Counted from the first letter of the stretch, positions 54,569 through 62,595 are shown. The stretch: DNA of 64,000 nucleotides from Symbiodinium natans (GCA_905221605.1 CAJNDS010002520.1:113501-177500); one strand, 5' to 3'. Notes: generated by a model from the sequence alone, not told the origin. Made by a program: numbers and translations.

Positions 54569-57566
54569 CACAAAAAGTAGGATTCCGAGCATAATGAGGC
54601 CAAATGTACCCTGATTTCGGAAGCCACCATATTCCTTCATTGGGGTTCAGGGTTTAGGGTTAGGGCTGGCTTGGGGCTCGTGGGAGCACAGGTTTCCTGG
54701 AGGCGGGCGAAGTCTCTTGGAAGAAGGGTTTAGGGTTGTGCTGGGTCGATCCTGCTTAAGCCCCAGTAGGACCTGAAGCTTCTTCGGCAACAAGCCCACC
54801 CATCCCAGCCCCAAAACCTGGGTCGGGGCCCTGAACTCCCTGAATCCTAAACCCCAAACCCCTAACCCTATAGGCCCCGGTGTCCCCCGCAAGACCTTGT
54901 GCATCTCGCAGGCACCACCTCTGATCCTCGACTCGATGGATTAACAGCGGCAAGAAAACATGTCTCTACGGGCCGCAACCTTGCCATTCACCACCAGCTC
55001 AAGACACGAAGAATCCCCCGGGTTTTGGGGTTTAGGGTTTAGGGTTGTAAACTTGTGTTGGGGCTTGGGACACTATGGCAGGCTTATACACGGCATGACC
55101 TGCTTCCACAAAACTGACCGCTGTAGAAGCTACATCCCGGTGCCACTTATCACCATTTCAGGGGGAATCTGAACACACATCTCTTGTTGCCAGTGAGAGA
55201 CCACCTTGGCATGTCTCGGCTAGATTTGTTGACAGAGCCCTTTGACTTAGGATTTTTTTGGAGGGTACTAAGGGCCATCCTAGACATTTCATGTTGCCAT
55301 AAGGGTACATCCCACTCCTGCGTGTTCGCGGCTTTCCTTCGAGGATTGTAAACTTGCAGCAGAAAGGGCCCCGGCCCAGCAGCATGTCGACGTGCTTCCT
55401 CCCAAAGCCCTAAGTTTTCGCAGTCGACCCAGATCTATGAGCGGATCGCACGCAGGCATTGCATGGGACTGCACTGGGTGCTCACGTCGGAGAACTGCCA
55501 GGAATCCTTGTCACAAAGTCCGATGAGGCTTGGGGGTAGAGTCTAGGGTTTGCGGTTAGGACTTAGAGTAGGTTCGGCCACCCATGCGCGAGTCGTGTGA
55601 GAGCAGCCCGGGCGGCATGAAGAAGAAGAAGAAGAAGAAGAAGAAGAAGAAGAAGAAGAAGAAGAAGAAGAAGAAGAAGAAGAAGAAGAAGAAGAAGAAG
55701 AAACAACAACAACAAAAACAGGAAGAAGGAAGAAGAAGAAGCCTGTAGCCTGTTGCAAAAAGGTAGAATGGCTGTAGGAGTGATCGTAACAGTAGAGATT
55801 GTAGTGATATAGTACGAGCAAATGGTCATAACAGCAGCAAGTCGCCAAACAACAATACTCCTAATTAATAACCATCCTAGTAAAACTAGTATAGTCGATG
55901 CAGTTATAGCAATATGAATAACTGTTATATGTACCTTTACCGTTTTAAACCCAAACCCTTTACCCTAAACCCTAAACCCTAAACCAGGATCAAACGACAG
56001 ACAACAACCAAGGAACAAACAGAAAGAAACGATCCCCTGTAGATCCCATCCCAGAATGGGCATTTTCTTTCTGGGATGGGATCTACAGGGGATCGTTTCT
56101 TTCTGTTTGTTCCTTGGTTGTTGTCTGTCGTTTGATCCTAACTGCACTCACTTTCAATTCCCCCGTATGATCCCTTTTTCCTTCCAACAATGCTGGCTTT
56201 AAAAGCATTTCTTCTCCTACGCGGGTGGCGAAAAAAACCCTAAACCCTAAATTTCTTCATCTCCAGCTAACCAACAGCAAGCAACGCCGCGAAGGAGATC
56301 TCGCCAGACCTTTACATGTCCGTGAAGGCATCGCGCAGAAACAGGAGTTGTTCATGGTGAAGGGCCCCGCTTGACGAATCATGGGTTTAGGGTTTAGGGT
56401 TTAGGGTTTAGGGTTTGGGGTTTAGGGTTTGTTCATGTGGTGGCTTGGAGTAGTTTCGGGGTTTTGGCAGTTGCCGAATGGTAGTTTGAAGCATCCTGGC
56501 GACTTCCGAGCTTTGGATCGGTGCTGTCCAATGCCCTAGCAGGCCACGAAAAGATGTAGGCCTTTAGCAATTTGCCGGATGCAGGGCCGCATTTTCCCTT
56601 GTGTTCCGCCTTGGAGGTTTTTGCGGCGTTCTCTATCGCCTTCAACGTGTTTGTTTACCTGAACACCGCAGGGCCCTCACGAAAGTCCAACCTCAGAGTG
56701 GAGTTTCCGGCTGGTGGTGCTAAGCTCCGGCTAACTGCAGCCTGCTAAGCAGCTGATGAGGCCTGATTGTGAAGCTTGCGTGTGCGGAGCATGCGCAGCA
56801 TGCGAAGTGCTCACTCTCTGAGAAGGGCCAGCCGCCTTCGCTATATTGCACTTCCATCCATGTATCAATGCGCACTGCGCATGAACCCTATATATATATA
56901 TATATCCTAATGCCAGAAACCGACCTTTCCACCTCACCCTGAATGCGTCATCCCAGTACTCCCCAAGCTGTGAACCGAGGTAGGGATCTACACCATGCTC
57001 GGTGCTGAGAGCTGCGAGTATGGGTTGATGCAGGGCTTGGTATATCGGAGGTTGGAGCTATGCCGGTTCAACCTTATCTCCCCCACGGCAGCAAGAGACC
57101 AGCACCTTCCTTACATCTCTAGTAGCCCTAAACCCGAAACCCCTGCTTCATACAGTACCCACACAACTGATCCCCATGCCCTTCAAGCCTAACCAAAGCA
57201 AAGGGCTTTGTGTCCCAAGCCCCGAACCTGGGTCGGCACAACCTTGGAACGTCTAAAAATCTTTGCAGCCCTGAGCCATGAGCATCGCACCTCGAGTGCC
57301 TCATAGGCTGTCTTACTTGGTAGCCCAGTGGTCCCCTTTTGCCTTTTTTGACAGTGGGATCCCTGCTAAAGTGACCAACCCCAACAAAGGGTGCCATGAT
57401 TATAATATGGTTACTGGGCTGCTAAGCTTAATGATGCCCTGACACTCTGCGTCCGAAAAGTCCGGAGACTCGTCCCAGAATGCTCTTCATGATGCGGAAC
57501 GGGCTCCTGCACACCGAGAAGGCGGCACCCGATGGCACTCTCGAGGCGCAGGTGGTGGTCCAGTGA
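42404..57566 (+). CDS. Multi-exon gene(s) of unknown function
   Basis: After the ATPase stop a series of short + strand exons follows. Several join cleanly by splice phase: 43029/43362/44167/44379; 46200/46775/48429; 51278/51446; 53207/53465/54912. A last exon ends in TGA at 57564-57566. I recognise no family. The pieces are soluble-looking, with acidic and helical stretches (HGVDDEGPDEFDADEAF; SATVQELRQAEAS; GLTAARKHVSTGRNLA). It may be one gene of about 15 kb or two. The third ankyrin gene lies between exons 48429-48477 and 51278-51300, so it would be nested if they belong together. Confidence 0.4.
43029..43103 (+). CDS. Exon of unknown gene
   Basis: It reads ELVDNYLDPRLPHEERVAFL and then APQPM, phase 0 at both ends; acceptor TCCCAG, donor GTTGGG. 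It joins in phase to 43362. Confidence 0.58.
43362..43459 (+). CDS. Exon of unknown gene, acidic
   Basis: PFCIVRIKGSVHGVDDEGPD, then EFDADEAFLRFS, ending two bases into a codon before GTAGTT. Acceptor CTGCAG. Confidence 0.58.
43839..43944. repeat. TTTAGGG array
   Basis: Forward units with a block of TTTGGGG variants. Confidence 0.95.
44040..44118. repeat. CCCTAAA array
   Basis: Reverse units with CCCTAAG variants, upstream of the exon at 44167. Confidence 0.93.
44167..44200 (+). CDS. Micro-exon of unknown gene
   Basis: In the phase set by the exon before, it reads GFAFTLSSQSPE and ends at GTCCCT in phase 0, as the next exon needs. Acceptor CCCCAG. Confidence 0.45.
44379..44456 (+). CDS. 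Exon of unknown gene
   Basis: EQFASIQERLHAAKCSVEAE then VFPEAW, donor GTTTAG running straight into TTTAGGG repeats; CCCTAAA repeats lie just upstream. Confidence 0.58.
44681..44782. mobile_element. Fold-back element, TGGTAGCCCAGTA family
   Basis: ACTTGGTATCCCGG at the left, GTATGGTTACTGGGCTAGC at the right. Confidence 0.58.
45405..45476. mobile_element. MITE-like element, GGGTACCCTA family
   Basis: GGTCCCTTCTTGGGTACCCT at the left, CCCCAAAAGGACCC at the right. Relatives at 43505-43575, 63300-63373, 52215-52312 and 39911-40050. Confidence 0.55.
45692..45775 (+). CDS. Weak exon candidate
   Basis: An open stretch reads DVAEQVVTRPSGKLVEQDVR, then LERAQQDI and a stop. It follows CCCTAAA repeats and looks helical. 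The acceptor is not clear. Confidence 0.3.
   Translation: MAEQVVTRPSGKLVEQDVRLERAQQDI
46101..46142 (+). repeat. Dispersed unit GCCTTGTGCGAG, copy 2
   Basis: Same block, GTCGAAACCCTAAA at its end, upstream of the exon 46200-46283. Confidence 0.8.
46200..46283 (+). CDS. Exon of unknown gene
   Basis: Found from its position between CCCTAAA (left) and TTTAGGG (right). It reads GVLDPAFTDVFWALADLAAL then ASGIMDD and ends before GTTTAG in phase 2, matching the next exon. Confidence 0.58.
46775..46840 (+). CDS. Exon of unknown gene
   Basis: GNAMTRQDRLNDALRRGLMK, acceptor CTCGCAG, donor GTTTAG leading into TTTAGGG. The split codons match on both sides (46283 and 48429). Confidence 0.55.
46841..48428. 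other. Intron of unknown gene
   Basis: Mostly ordinary GC-balanced sequence with weak frames on both strands at 47071-47613; no splice or family support. A TTTAGGG array ends it. Confidence 0.5.
48313..48398. repeat. TTTAGGG array
   Basis: Forward units with TCTAGGG variants. Confidence 0.92.
48429..48477 (+). CDS. Exon of unknown gene
   Basis: SQGSATVQELRQAEAS, in phase with 46775-46840; acceptor GGCGCAG, probable GC donor. Here the repeat polarity is reversed (TTTAGGG upstream, CCCTAAA downstream). Confidence 0.45.
48958..50172 (+). CDS. Ubiquitin-like/ankyrin-repeat protein, 10 repeats
   Basis: One frame of 404 residues. Residues 1-72 are the ubiquitin-like segment (MLRVWSVSGEELVSRTVEEV; MDLQL-type strand IDLQLVVSALSDA). 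From about residue 78 come ten ankyrin repeats of about 33 residues, such as GHSEVVRLLLEAGV and GHADIVRLLLEAGAD; the last ends at the stop. An upstream in-frame ATG at 48826 adds 44 residues not shared with the relatives; 48958 fits the family start. Repeat eight carries a 17-19-residue insertion that looks like an unspliced mini-intron. The gene lies among exons of an unnamed gene and may, like the other two, sit in an intron. Confidence 0.92.
   Translation: MLRVWSVSGEELVSRTVEEVSDISTLKQLVREVHGLPMCLQRLMHGTQCLDDTFKWDEGIDLQLVVSALSDAKQVEAGDELLEAASAGHVAAVRYLLDAGVRAELLKQQALSCACEQGHSEVVRLLLEAGVSNLGVALACASEHGHEEVAQLLLEAGADPNKQILYPSKAALVCACRNGHSQVADVLLKARASVDLQDASGMTGLRCACENDHADTARLLLQAGADKNFPQDRDGRTALILASGHGCTETVGLLLDASADKDVQDRFGQTALMSASANGHPSAVRLLLRAGASGRLQDGNGRTALMCASGCSKKVCKADGQFVLITHPGHIESVRLLLEAGADKEVQDGHGRTALIEAALGNHADIVRLLLEAGADMHVMDRLNRTALLCAASCGHTEIAHLLQ
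49886..49942 (+). other. In-frame, intron-like insertion in ankyrin repeat 8
   Basis: The 57 bases start with GT and end with CACCCAG|G, contain no stop and are a multiple of three. They put about 18 extra residues (CSKKVCKADGQFVLITHP) between ALMCASG and GHIESVRLLLEAG, where the other repeats have none. It may be an optional intron, an intron being lost, or a real loop. Confidence 0.5.
50173..51277. other. Flank of third ankyrin gene
   Basis: From 50880 onward, strongly degraded CCCTAAA units (CCCAAACTCCTGAACCCT) about 350 bp long, ending in a perfect array. Confidence 0.6.
51278..51300 (+). CDS. Micro-exon candidate of unknown gene
   Basis: SAARRHF between a GTGCCAG acceptor and a GC donor. 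CCCTAAA repeats precede and TTTAGGG follows. In phase with 51446. Confidence 0.35.
51446..51500 (+). CDS. Exon of unknown gene
   Basis: ANPKRNFGPGWEFVDGSG with a good GTGAGC donor and an AAGAAG acceptor. A different frame is also open but runs through the donor. Confidence 0.48.
52405..52566. mobile_element. MITE-like element, GGGATGTTCCC family
   Basis: Left end TTGGGATGTTCCCC. The right end is present twice (GGACTCTTAGTAT), as if an element or its end had been duplicated. Confidence 0.6.
52899..52970. repeat. Hairpin, 23-bp arms
   Basis: CGGCACAAAAAGTCACC at the left and GGTGACTTCTTGTGCCG at the right, one mismatch, around a GC-rich centre. Confidence 0.85.
53063..53186. repeat. CCCTAAA arrays
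   Basis: Two reverse blocks around a short spacer, ending 20 bp before the exon at 53207. Confidence 0.95.
53207..53272 (+). CDS. Exon of unknown gene
   Basis: GVYGPDAGIFEHLNPELVDS then LR; acceptor GTGCAG after a CCCTAAA array, donor GTGCCC, then TTTAGGG repeats. It joins in phase to 53465. Confidence 0.58.
53306..53405. repeat. TTTAGGG and GGGTTTATGA repeats
   Basis: Forward units turn into four copies of the ten-base unit GGGTTTATGA. Confidence 0.9.
53465..53487 (+). CDS. Micro-exon of unknown gene
   Basis: It reads LRNYSLE between a CCCGCAG acceptor and a GTTTAG donor. The split codons match both neighbours (53272 and 54912). Confidence 0.42.
53518..53604. repeat. TTTAGGG array
   Basis: About twelve perfect forward units. 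Confidence 0.97.
53694..53784. repeat. CCCTAAA array
   Basis: About thirteen perfect reverse units. With the array 90 bp upstream it forms a large inverted pair. Confidence 0.97.
54268..54362. mobile_element. MITE-like element, GGGATGTTCCC family
   Basis: Terminal inverted repeats TTGGGATGTTCCCCC and GGGGGGAACATCC; telomere-like repeats follow directly. Confidence 0.72.
54498..54634. mobile_element. MITE-like element, GGGGTACC family, opposite orientation
   Basis: It reads the family from the other strand (ATATGGGGGTTTTGCGAAAG to GATTTCGGAAGCCACCATA), with a 29-base C tract inside. Confidence 0.55.
54912..55021 (+). CDS. Exon of unknown gene
   Basis: One frame is open for 36 codons: TTSDPRLDGLTAARKHVSTG, then RNLAIHHQLKTRRIPR. 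Acceptor CTCGCAG; GT donor followed by TTTAGGG. The phase matches 53487. Confidence 0.58.
55619..55704. repeat. (GAA)n microsatellite
   Basis: About 27 perfect GAA units. Purine-rich repeats of this kind can form triplexes. Confidence 0.97.
55987..56138. repeat. Perfect inverted repeat, 70-bp arms
   Basis: Arms 55987-56056 and 56069-56138 are perfect reverse complements around a 12-base loop (TGGGCATTTTCT). Telomere-like repeats touch the left side. Perfect identity implies a recent origin or active correction; a transcript would make a long hairpin. An assembly fold-back must be excluded. Confidence 0.95.
56267..56356 (+). CDS. Exon candidate of unknown gene
   Basis: Between CCCTAAA (left) and TTTAGGG (right), acceptor TCTCCAG, donor GTGAAG. 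The frame in phase with 55021 reads LTNSKQRREGDLARPL; another open frame reads NAAKEISPDLYMSVK and cannot be excluded. Confidence 0.4.
56381..56430. repeat. TTTAGGG array
   Basis: Forward units after the exon candidate 56267-56356. Confidence 0.95.
56672..56723 (+). CDS. Exon candidate of unknown gene
   Basis: PSRKSNLRVEFPAGGA after an ACCGCAG acceptor. A GC donor leaves AA, which the next exon completes. Confidence 0.38.
57313..57423. mobile_element. Fold-back element, TGGTAGCCCAGTA family
   Basis: TTACTTGGTAGCCCAGTGG at the left, AATATGGTTACTGGGCTGC at the right. Confidence 0.62.
57479..57566 (+). CDS. Candidate terminal exon of unknown gene
   Basis: MLFMMRNGLLHTEKAAPDGT then LEAQVVVQ and TGA at 57564-57566. 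Acceptor GTCCCAG. No family recognised. Confidence 0.48.
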
Positions 57567-57990
57567 CCCGGGGCTGGCAGTTCTGAGACTTACGATCGTG
57601 GCTTCAGTAGGGTTTAGGGTTTATGGGGTTTATGGTTTAGGCTTTGGGGTTCAGGGATGAGGGTCGGGAGCGACTTCAACATTTTCCGGACTTAGGACAA
57701 TAAGCTTTGTCGGGATCCGGGTTCCGTATCATCAACTATGTTTAGACGCTTGGACATGTTTGTAGGACCTCGAAATGCATATGCTCAACTCGCCAAGACT
57801 GCAATGAGAAGTGCCGGCCCGTGAAACACGTACGCACATTCATGCACAGAAACATATGTACATGTACACACATGTCTATTTACATGTGCAAACACACATA
57901 TCAACATGTACGTGTGTGTGTGTGTGCCCACTACCTGTTCGTTTACGTTTCTCGCCGGCACCCCTCAGACGAGCCTTTTGTGTTGCGCAG

Positions 57991-58086
57991 GCCGTAAGCT
58001 CTGACCCGCTAGCTCAGTTGGCGCCAACCCGACTTGACGCTCTCAGAGCTCTCAGGTACGACGCAGAACTCTTCAAGCAGAACCAG
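57991..58086 (+). CDS. RING gene exon, helical lead
   Basis: AVSSDPLAQLAPTRLDALRA and on to LFKQNQ. Acceptor TTGCGCAG. A canonical GTAACC donor at 58095 gives the wrong frame for the RING exon; a GA donor after CAG at 58086 gives the right one. Confidence 0.55.
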
Positions 58087-59230
58087 GACTACCGGTAACC
58101 ACTTTGCAATGTCCCATGGTGCAGGGAGGATAGATGTGAACGCGCCCTGCCACCAAAGTCGCCGCAGGCACCCCCACCTAAGCTCGGAGGCCTGTAAGCC
58201 CAGACTCTAGACCTCGTGCACGAGCGTTGTTGAGTCGAAACCCTGAAACTCGAAAACCGCAAGCCAAAAGAAATTGCCACGTGACCATGCAGGAGTGCTG
58301 TATCTGCATGGGCGAATTCGACGAGCGGCTAGAGATCCGCAGGACGGCGGAGGTTATGGGGGCTTTCGGATCTCCGAAGGGTATTAGGAGTTTAGGCTTT
58401 ATGGCCCTGACAGTCCATGCAATTACCCATGTCAAACTGCATGGGCTCCCAAGCGGTTCAAGCAACATTCCCCTGTTTGCATTGAGTCTCCCACTGTAGA
58501 GGTGTTTGCCGTGTGCTTCATGCTCTGTCCTTTTCAGACCAGTCCTGTGCCTCGAGAAAATGGCTAAGTCTGTATGTGCCGTACATAATATAAATATAAA
58601 AATATATATATATATATATGTATAACATATATATATATATATATGTATGTATACATTATAGGTACATGGGGCACCCATATAGGGCCTAGGGATGTTTAAG
58701 GTTTAGATACCGATGGCTGGCTTCCAGAAAGACTCCCTGCACCCCCTTGACAAAAACATCGCGACAGGAACGGTCTAGCGAAGTCAGGACGCACAATGTA
58801 GTTTAGGGTTCAGGGTTTTGGGTTTAGGGTTTAGGGGTATATAGCCCACCCTTCATGTTCACATGTCCCTGCTGTCCGTGGACGTCGACCGTCCGCCGCC
58901 CCTGTGTGATGGAACATTGAGCCGTCTGACAAGCAACAGTGGATGCCAGGCGCATGCAAAACAGTAATCTGGCGAAGATATGTGGCATCCACCCTGTTTA
59001 TGCTATCTCCAGCCCTACCTCCACATCAAAGCATCCCATGAATGAGGCTGCAAATGACTGTAGCTATTTGTGGCATCGTGGCCCTTGTCTCGCCTCTCCA
59101 ACTGCAACGGCTGGCCTGGCTGGCCCACTAGGATCATGTTACCCTAAACCCTAAACCCTAAACCCTAAACCCTAAAGGCGTGGCAAAGCTGTAACACCAG
59201 GACGACCTGCGGGCATGACTTCCATAGCAA
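57991..59230 (+). CDS. RING-finger protein, 5' part (partial)
   Basis: Three exons give a RING-H2-like zinc finger: ECCICMGEFDERLEIR, then RTTCGHDFHS. This is C-x2-C ... C-x-H-x2-H, the first two-thirds of a RING domain, typical of E3 ubiquitin ligases. The upstream exon gives a helical lead (LDALRALRYDAELFKQNQ). Both joins work in frame only with GA donors. The third exon ends at GT just before the residue that should be the next zinc cysteine, so that Cys and the CPxC pair must be in later exons, which I could not find. The start codon is also not identified. Confidence 0.66.
58293..58342 (+). CDS. RING gene exon, first zinc-binding half
   Basis: It reads ECCICMGEFDERLEIR with the first C-x2-C pair. 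Acceptor CATGCAG; a GA donor after AG leaves a split arginine codon. Confidence 0.75.
58590..58655. repeat. (TA)n microsatellites
   Basis: Several TATATA runs in the intron between the two RING half exons. Confidence 0.93.
59201..59230 (+). CDS. RING gene exon, CGHDFH
   Basis: Ten codons read TTCGHDFHS plus two bases, then a GTGGGC donor. CCCTAAA repeats lie just upstream. If translation ran on, a Trp would stand where the zinc Cys belongs, which supports splicing here. Confidence 0.6.
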
Positions 59231-60382
59231 GTGGGCGGCTGAGAGTGGCTTTTTACCCAAACCCTCAAAAGGATCAAGACTCGTACCCCGAAGGTTGCAC
59301 CCCCAAAGGTTCCCCTAAACCCTAAACCCTAAGCCCTAAACCCTAAACCCTGAACATACTCCCAATATGGCCCTCATTCTACCTTACGGACCCTTAAGAC
59401 GGATTCCCAAAACCCCCCTCGATGCTAGTCCCAAGCAGTGCGAAGAGTGCCATGTGCGGCCCAACACTCTCAACCCCTGAGCCCTGGTACATAAACTCCT
59501 TTTAAAGGGTTTAGGGTTTAGGGTTTGGGGTTTAGGGTTAGGGTTTAGGGTTTAGGGTTTCTGATTTCTCATCACAAAATGCCTCAGGTGTTTGTTGGGC
59601 TGGTTGAAGGCCCCCCCTGGGCTGGCAGCCTGGGATTCGGCATCTGGCTTTTGAGGGTTGAGGATTGAGATGGTCTTAGGGTTTAGTGGTTTCGTGTGGG
59701 ACTTTGTGTGCATGTGTGTTTTTTGGGTTTTCCACTTAGGCCACTTGGGATTCTGGAGCCGTCGGGTGTCGGGTCAGCGAATGTAACGGTCCAGGGCGGG
59801 AGCCCAGAGGAAACTGTGCTTAGATCCGGTTTGTGCCAATGTTGGTCCCCTACCTTTGTTAGGGTTCTGAAATGTGTGCCCTTGGGTTGTGCACTCTTGT
59901 AAAGGGGGGGGGGGGGGGGGGCTACACGTAGCAGCTCCAAAAATATATGGGTTCCTCGTATTGAAGCAGCTGCAAGTGTCCAGAGGAACCAATGATGACA
60001 ATCGAACCCGTAAGCCCTGACCGAAGTTCTTGTTTGTTGCCCTTTCCCCTAAACCCTAAACCCGAAACCCTAAACCGCAACCCTTTCGGCTTAAGCCTCT
60101 TCACCGCGCTTGCGCCCGACTTACCTTCGGCTCCGTGCCGCATCCTCGCCCGCCCCTGGCTTGATAATTCAGAGTTCGAAGGTTCAGTCTCCAGATGGTA
60201 TGTCTAGAGGCCTAGAGGTGTAGGTTTGCGGGGTTGTCGGGTGTACGGCATGTAGGGTGTACTGTTTAAGCCCGTGGAACCTGGAACGGTCGCTGATGTC
60301 ATTTTTGTTGCTTTCCTTCTCGTGGGGTTTGACAGCTCACGGTTCAGGTTTGGCAGACTCGGGCTGTGAGGATGACGGCCCA

Positions 60383-60476
60383 CTTGGAGGTTCATGGTAC
60401 TTACTAACCAATTATAATTGTAAGTAGGGCTATAAGTACAGTTATAATTGGTTAGTGAGTACCATGAACCTTCAAG
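60383..60476. mobile_element. Fold-back element, GGTTCATGG family
   Basis: About 40-bp near-perfect arms beginning CTTGGAGGTTCATGGTAC and ending GTACCATGAACCTTCAAG. Related ends occur at 4268-4352, 24378-24436, 28628-28750 and 35536-35648. Confidence 0.7.
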
Positions 60477-61429
60477 CAGAGTTAGATGCAGACTGTGCGG
60501 CAGTTCCGGCAACCTCTTGCCGAGAGGGGTTGCGGAATTTCAGGTTTTGCCAGGTTGCGGGTTCCCCATGCACTTGTTTGCGCCTGAGCTGGCTTTGAGC
60601 CCTCCCCCCAAAACCGACCCGTGCTCAAGGTCATGACATCCTTGGCAGGAGTCTCAGACAGCCCACAGGACTTGGACTAGTTGGGCAGAGGCTTCCGACA
60701 GATGACCTTGGGTTCTTGATTCGAGGTTTCGGGGCTTAGCTAAGGCTTAGCATTGCTCGATGCAATTCCACATGATAATTTCCTGCACAATAATTTATGA
60801 CCGAACTTAGGGAATTTGGTCCCCAAAAGGAAGCACAATGATGGATTTGAATGCGGTTATCTCTCATGAGGTTGATCTCCGTTCCTCCGTGTCGCCGTGC
60901 ACTCAGCTGTCGGGGCCCGCGGTCGCAGCAACCAGCAACACTAGATTTCATCGTCTTCATGTCCCCAACTCTGCGTTGGAGAGCATTTCGCCAGGACTTT
61001 CAGAATCCGCAGTATTTGAAATTAGAGTCGTTGAAAGTCCTAAACCCGGTCAACTGGATAGCAGGAACTTGGCAATGGGCAAGATAGATGGTTCCGTGTT
61101 GCTGAGGATGTGGTGTTCATGTGAGCAAGCAGCCTACGTCCTGAGTACGGTGCATATGCCTGCAACGAAACCTCGATATGCGGGTGTTCACGTACCATGG
61201 GACAATTCAATAACTCATGAGGACATTTTTCAAGTGCGACGAATTACTAGACCTCGGCCGGCCCAAGGCAATGCCGCTGGCTGGCAAACTCGGCAATCCT
61301 GCGTTTCAAGTCCTCAAGCTTCATCGATCCATGTGTAGGCTGAACAACAAAAAAAGTTTCAGGGGTGCCTATCCCAGCCGATGGCTCCAAGGTACTGTGG
61401 CCAACATGCTGATCGAGGTGACGTTCGCC

Positions 61430-61464
61430 AGCATCAGCAGAACAAGCAGCAACAGCAACAACAA

Positions 61465-61497
<33 letters not shown>
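61430..61497. repeat. CAG/CAA repeat, poly-Gln in one frame
   Basis: In the frame from 61381 it gives 17 glutamines in a 73-residue open frame. There is no splice or family support that this is coding. Confidence 0.9.
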
Positions 61498-61830
61498 TGC
61501 CCCGACTTGATTGTGGAGTTTGCCGGGAGGGGTGGAATGGGCCGGGCTGGAGACGGGGATGAGGTTTTCTGCGAAAGTATATTAGAGATATTCCCTATGT
61601 AGGTACATGGACCCTTAGGGTCCCGTAGCTAGAGTATGTCCTCGCAGTATTCTTATCTACGAGCACGAAGCTTGGGGGGGGGGGGGGAGAGGTTCTGTGG
61701 TAATTAGAGTGCAGCATGACTCCTTATGATGCGCAGCTCGTCAGGCCCCAGTTGCCTCCGTAGCCTACAGTAGCAAGCTTCAACCCTAAACCCGAAACCC
61801 TAAGCTATACAGCCTATTCGGACCGACGGA

Positions 61831-61867
61831 CCTTGCCTGCCTTGTGCGAGAGTGAGCGACGAAACCC
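61831..61867 (+). repeat. Dispersed unit GCCTTGTGCGAG, copy 3
   Basis: Same block followed by CGAAACCCTAAACCC. Confidence 0.8.
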
Positions 61868-62518
61868 TAAACCCTAAACCCTAAACCCTAGCCCTAACCC
61901 TAAATCCGACTCCTGAACTCAGTGTCGCTCTCTTTCTTTGAGTAGCTTCCAGGAATGGAGCTTCCAGTAATACCATGGAATTTCAGGCTTGGGAGTTGCC
62001 ATTACCGCATATGGCTTCGCTTCCTCATACAAGACTAATGCAAAGCATAATATGGAAACCATTGTACAGCAACAATATACTGATAACATTTAATCGTACC
62101 TTTTCTTTCATACGAAAACCAAAATGAGAGGCGCAAACATAGAATGCAATAGTATTCATGATCTCGTCCAATATTGTATAAGTAGCCAGACATGGTATAG
62201 TTGCAATCAAGAAGAAAACTATATCCTTTGAATTTAGAAACATAGCATCAATATTAGTAGCGTAGGTAAGGGATGCAGCGCTTTTTGAAGTCAGGCTTCA
62301 TGCTAGTTGCGAGACAGTTTGAGCTGGATCCCCTCCAAACTCCTACTGAATCACAGACTCGCGTGGGCTGTGAAATTGAGGCAGCAACAGCAGTGATGGC
62401 ATTTCCCGGCCACTCCGCCACTGCCTTGGCTCCAGCACTCACTATCGGCAGAATTTTGAGAACGCCGATGTCCCTAAACCCTAAACCCTAAACCCGAAAC
62501 CGCTGAACTGAGGCAACC

Positions 62519-62595
62519 ATGGCGGAGACAGCAGACCAAGCAGAAAGGATGATCTCCCAGCTGGGCCCGAGCCCTGTTGACGGGCTTCTGATCGG
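62519..62595 (+). CDS. Possible first exon, unknown gene
   Basis: ATG in a GCAACCATGG context starts MAETADQAERMISQLGPSPV, then DGLLIG before a GTCATG donor. CCCTAAA repeats precede it. No continuation was found in the AT-rich DNA that follows. Confidence 0.35.

Larger units (their letters stand above)
55022..56266. other. Intron of unknown gene
   Basis: A MITE remnant (55222), the (GAA)n tract and the perfect inverted repeat. No exon seen. Confidence 0.55.
59231..62518. other. Intron or intergenic, rest of RING gene not found
   Basis: Telomere-like arrays at 59310-59350, 59508-59560 and 61862-61905, fold-back 60383, poly-CAG tract, dispersed unit 61831. The open frame 60838-61338 has no family features. 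The exons completing the RING domain should be here or beyond. Confidence 0.5.

Noticed and set aside
55543-55848. Poly-Ser/poly-Leu minus-strand frames
   Set aside because: They are translations of the (GAA)n microsatellite.
60838-61338. Plus-strand frame of 166 codons
   Set aside because: No domain, no conserved motif and no splice context; it may be chance. The RING domain's missing half is not in it.
61381-61602. Poly-Gln protein of 73 residues
   Set aside because: Only the repeat makes it stand out; no evidence of coding use.
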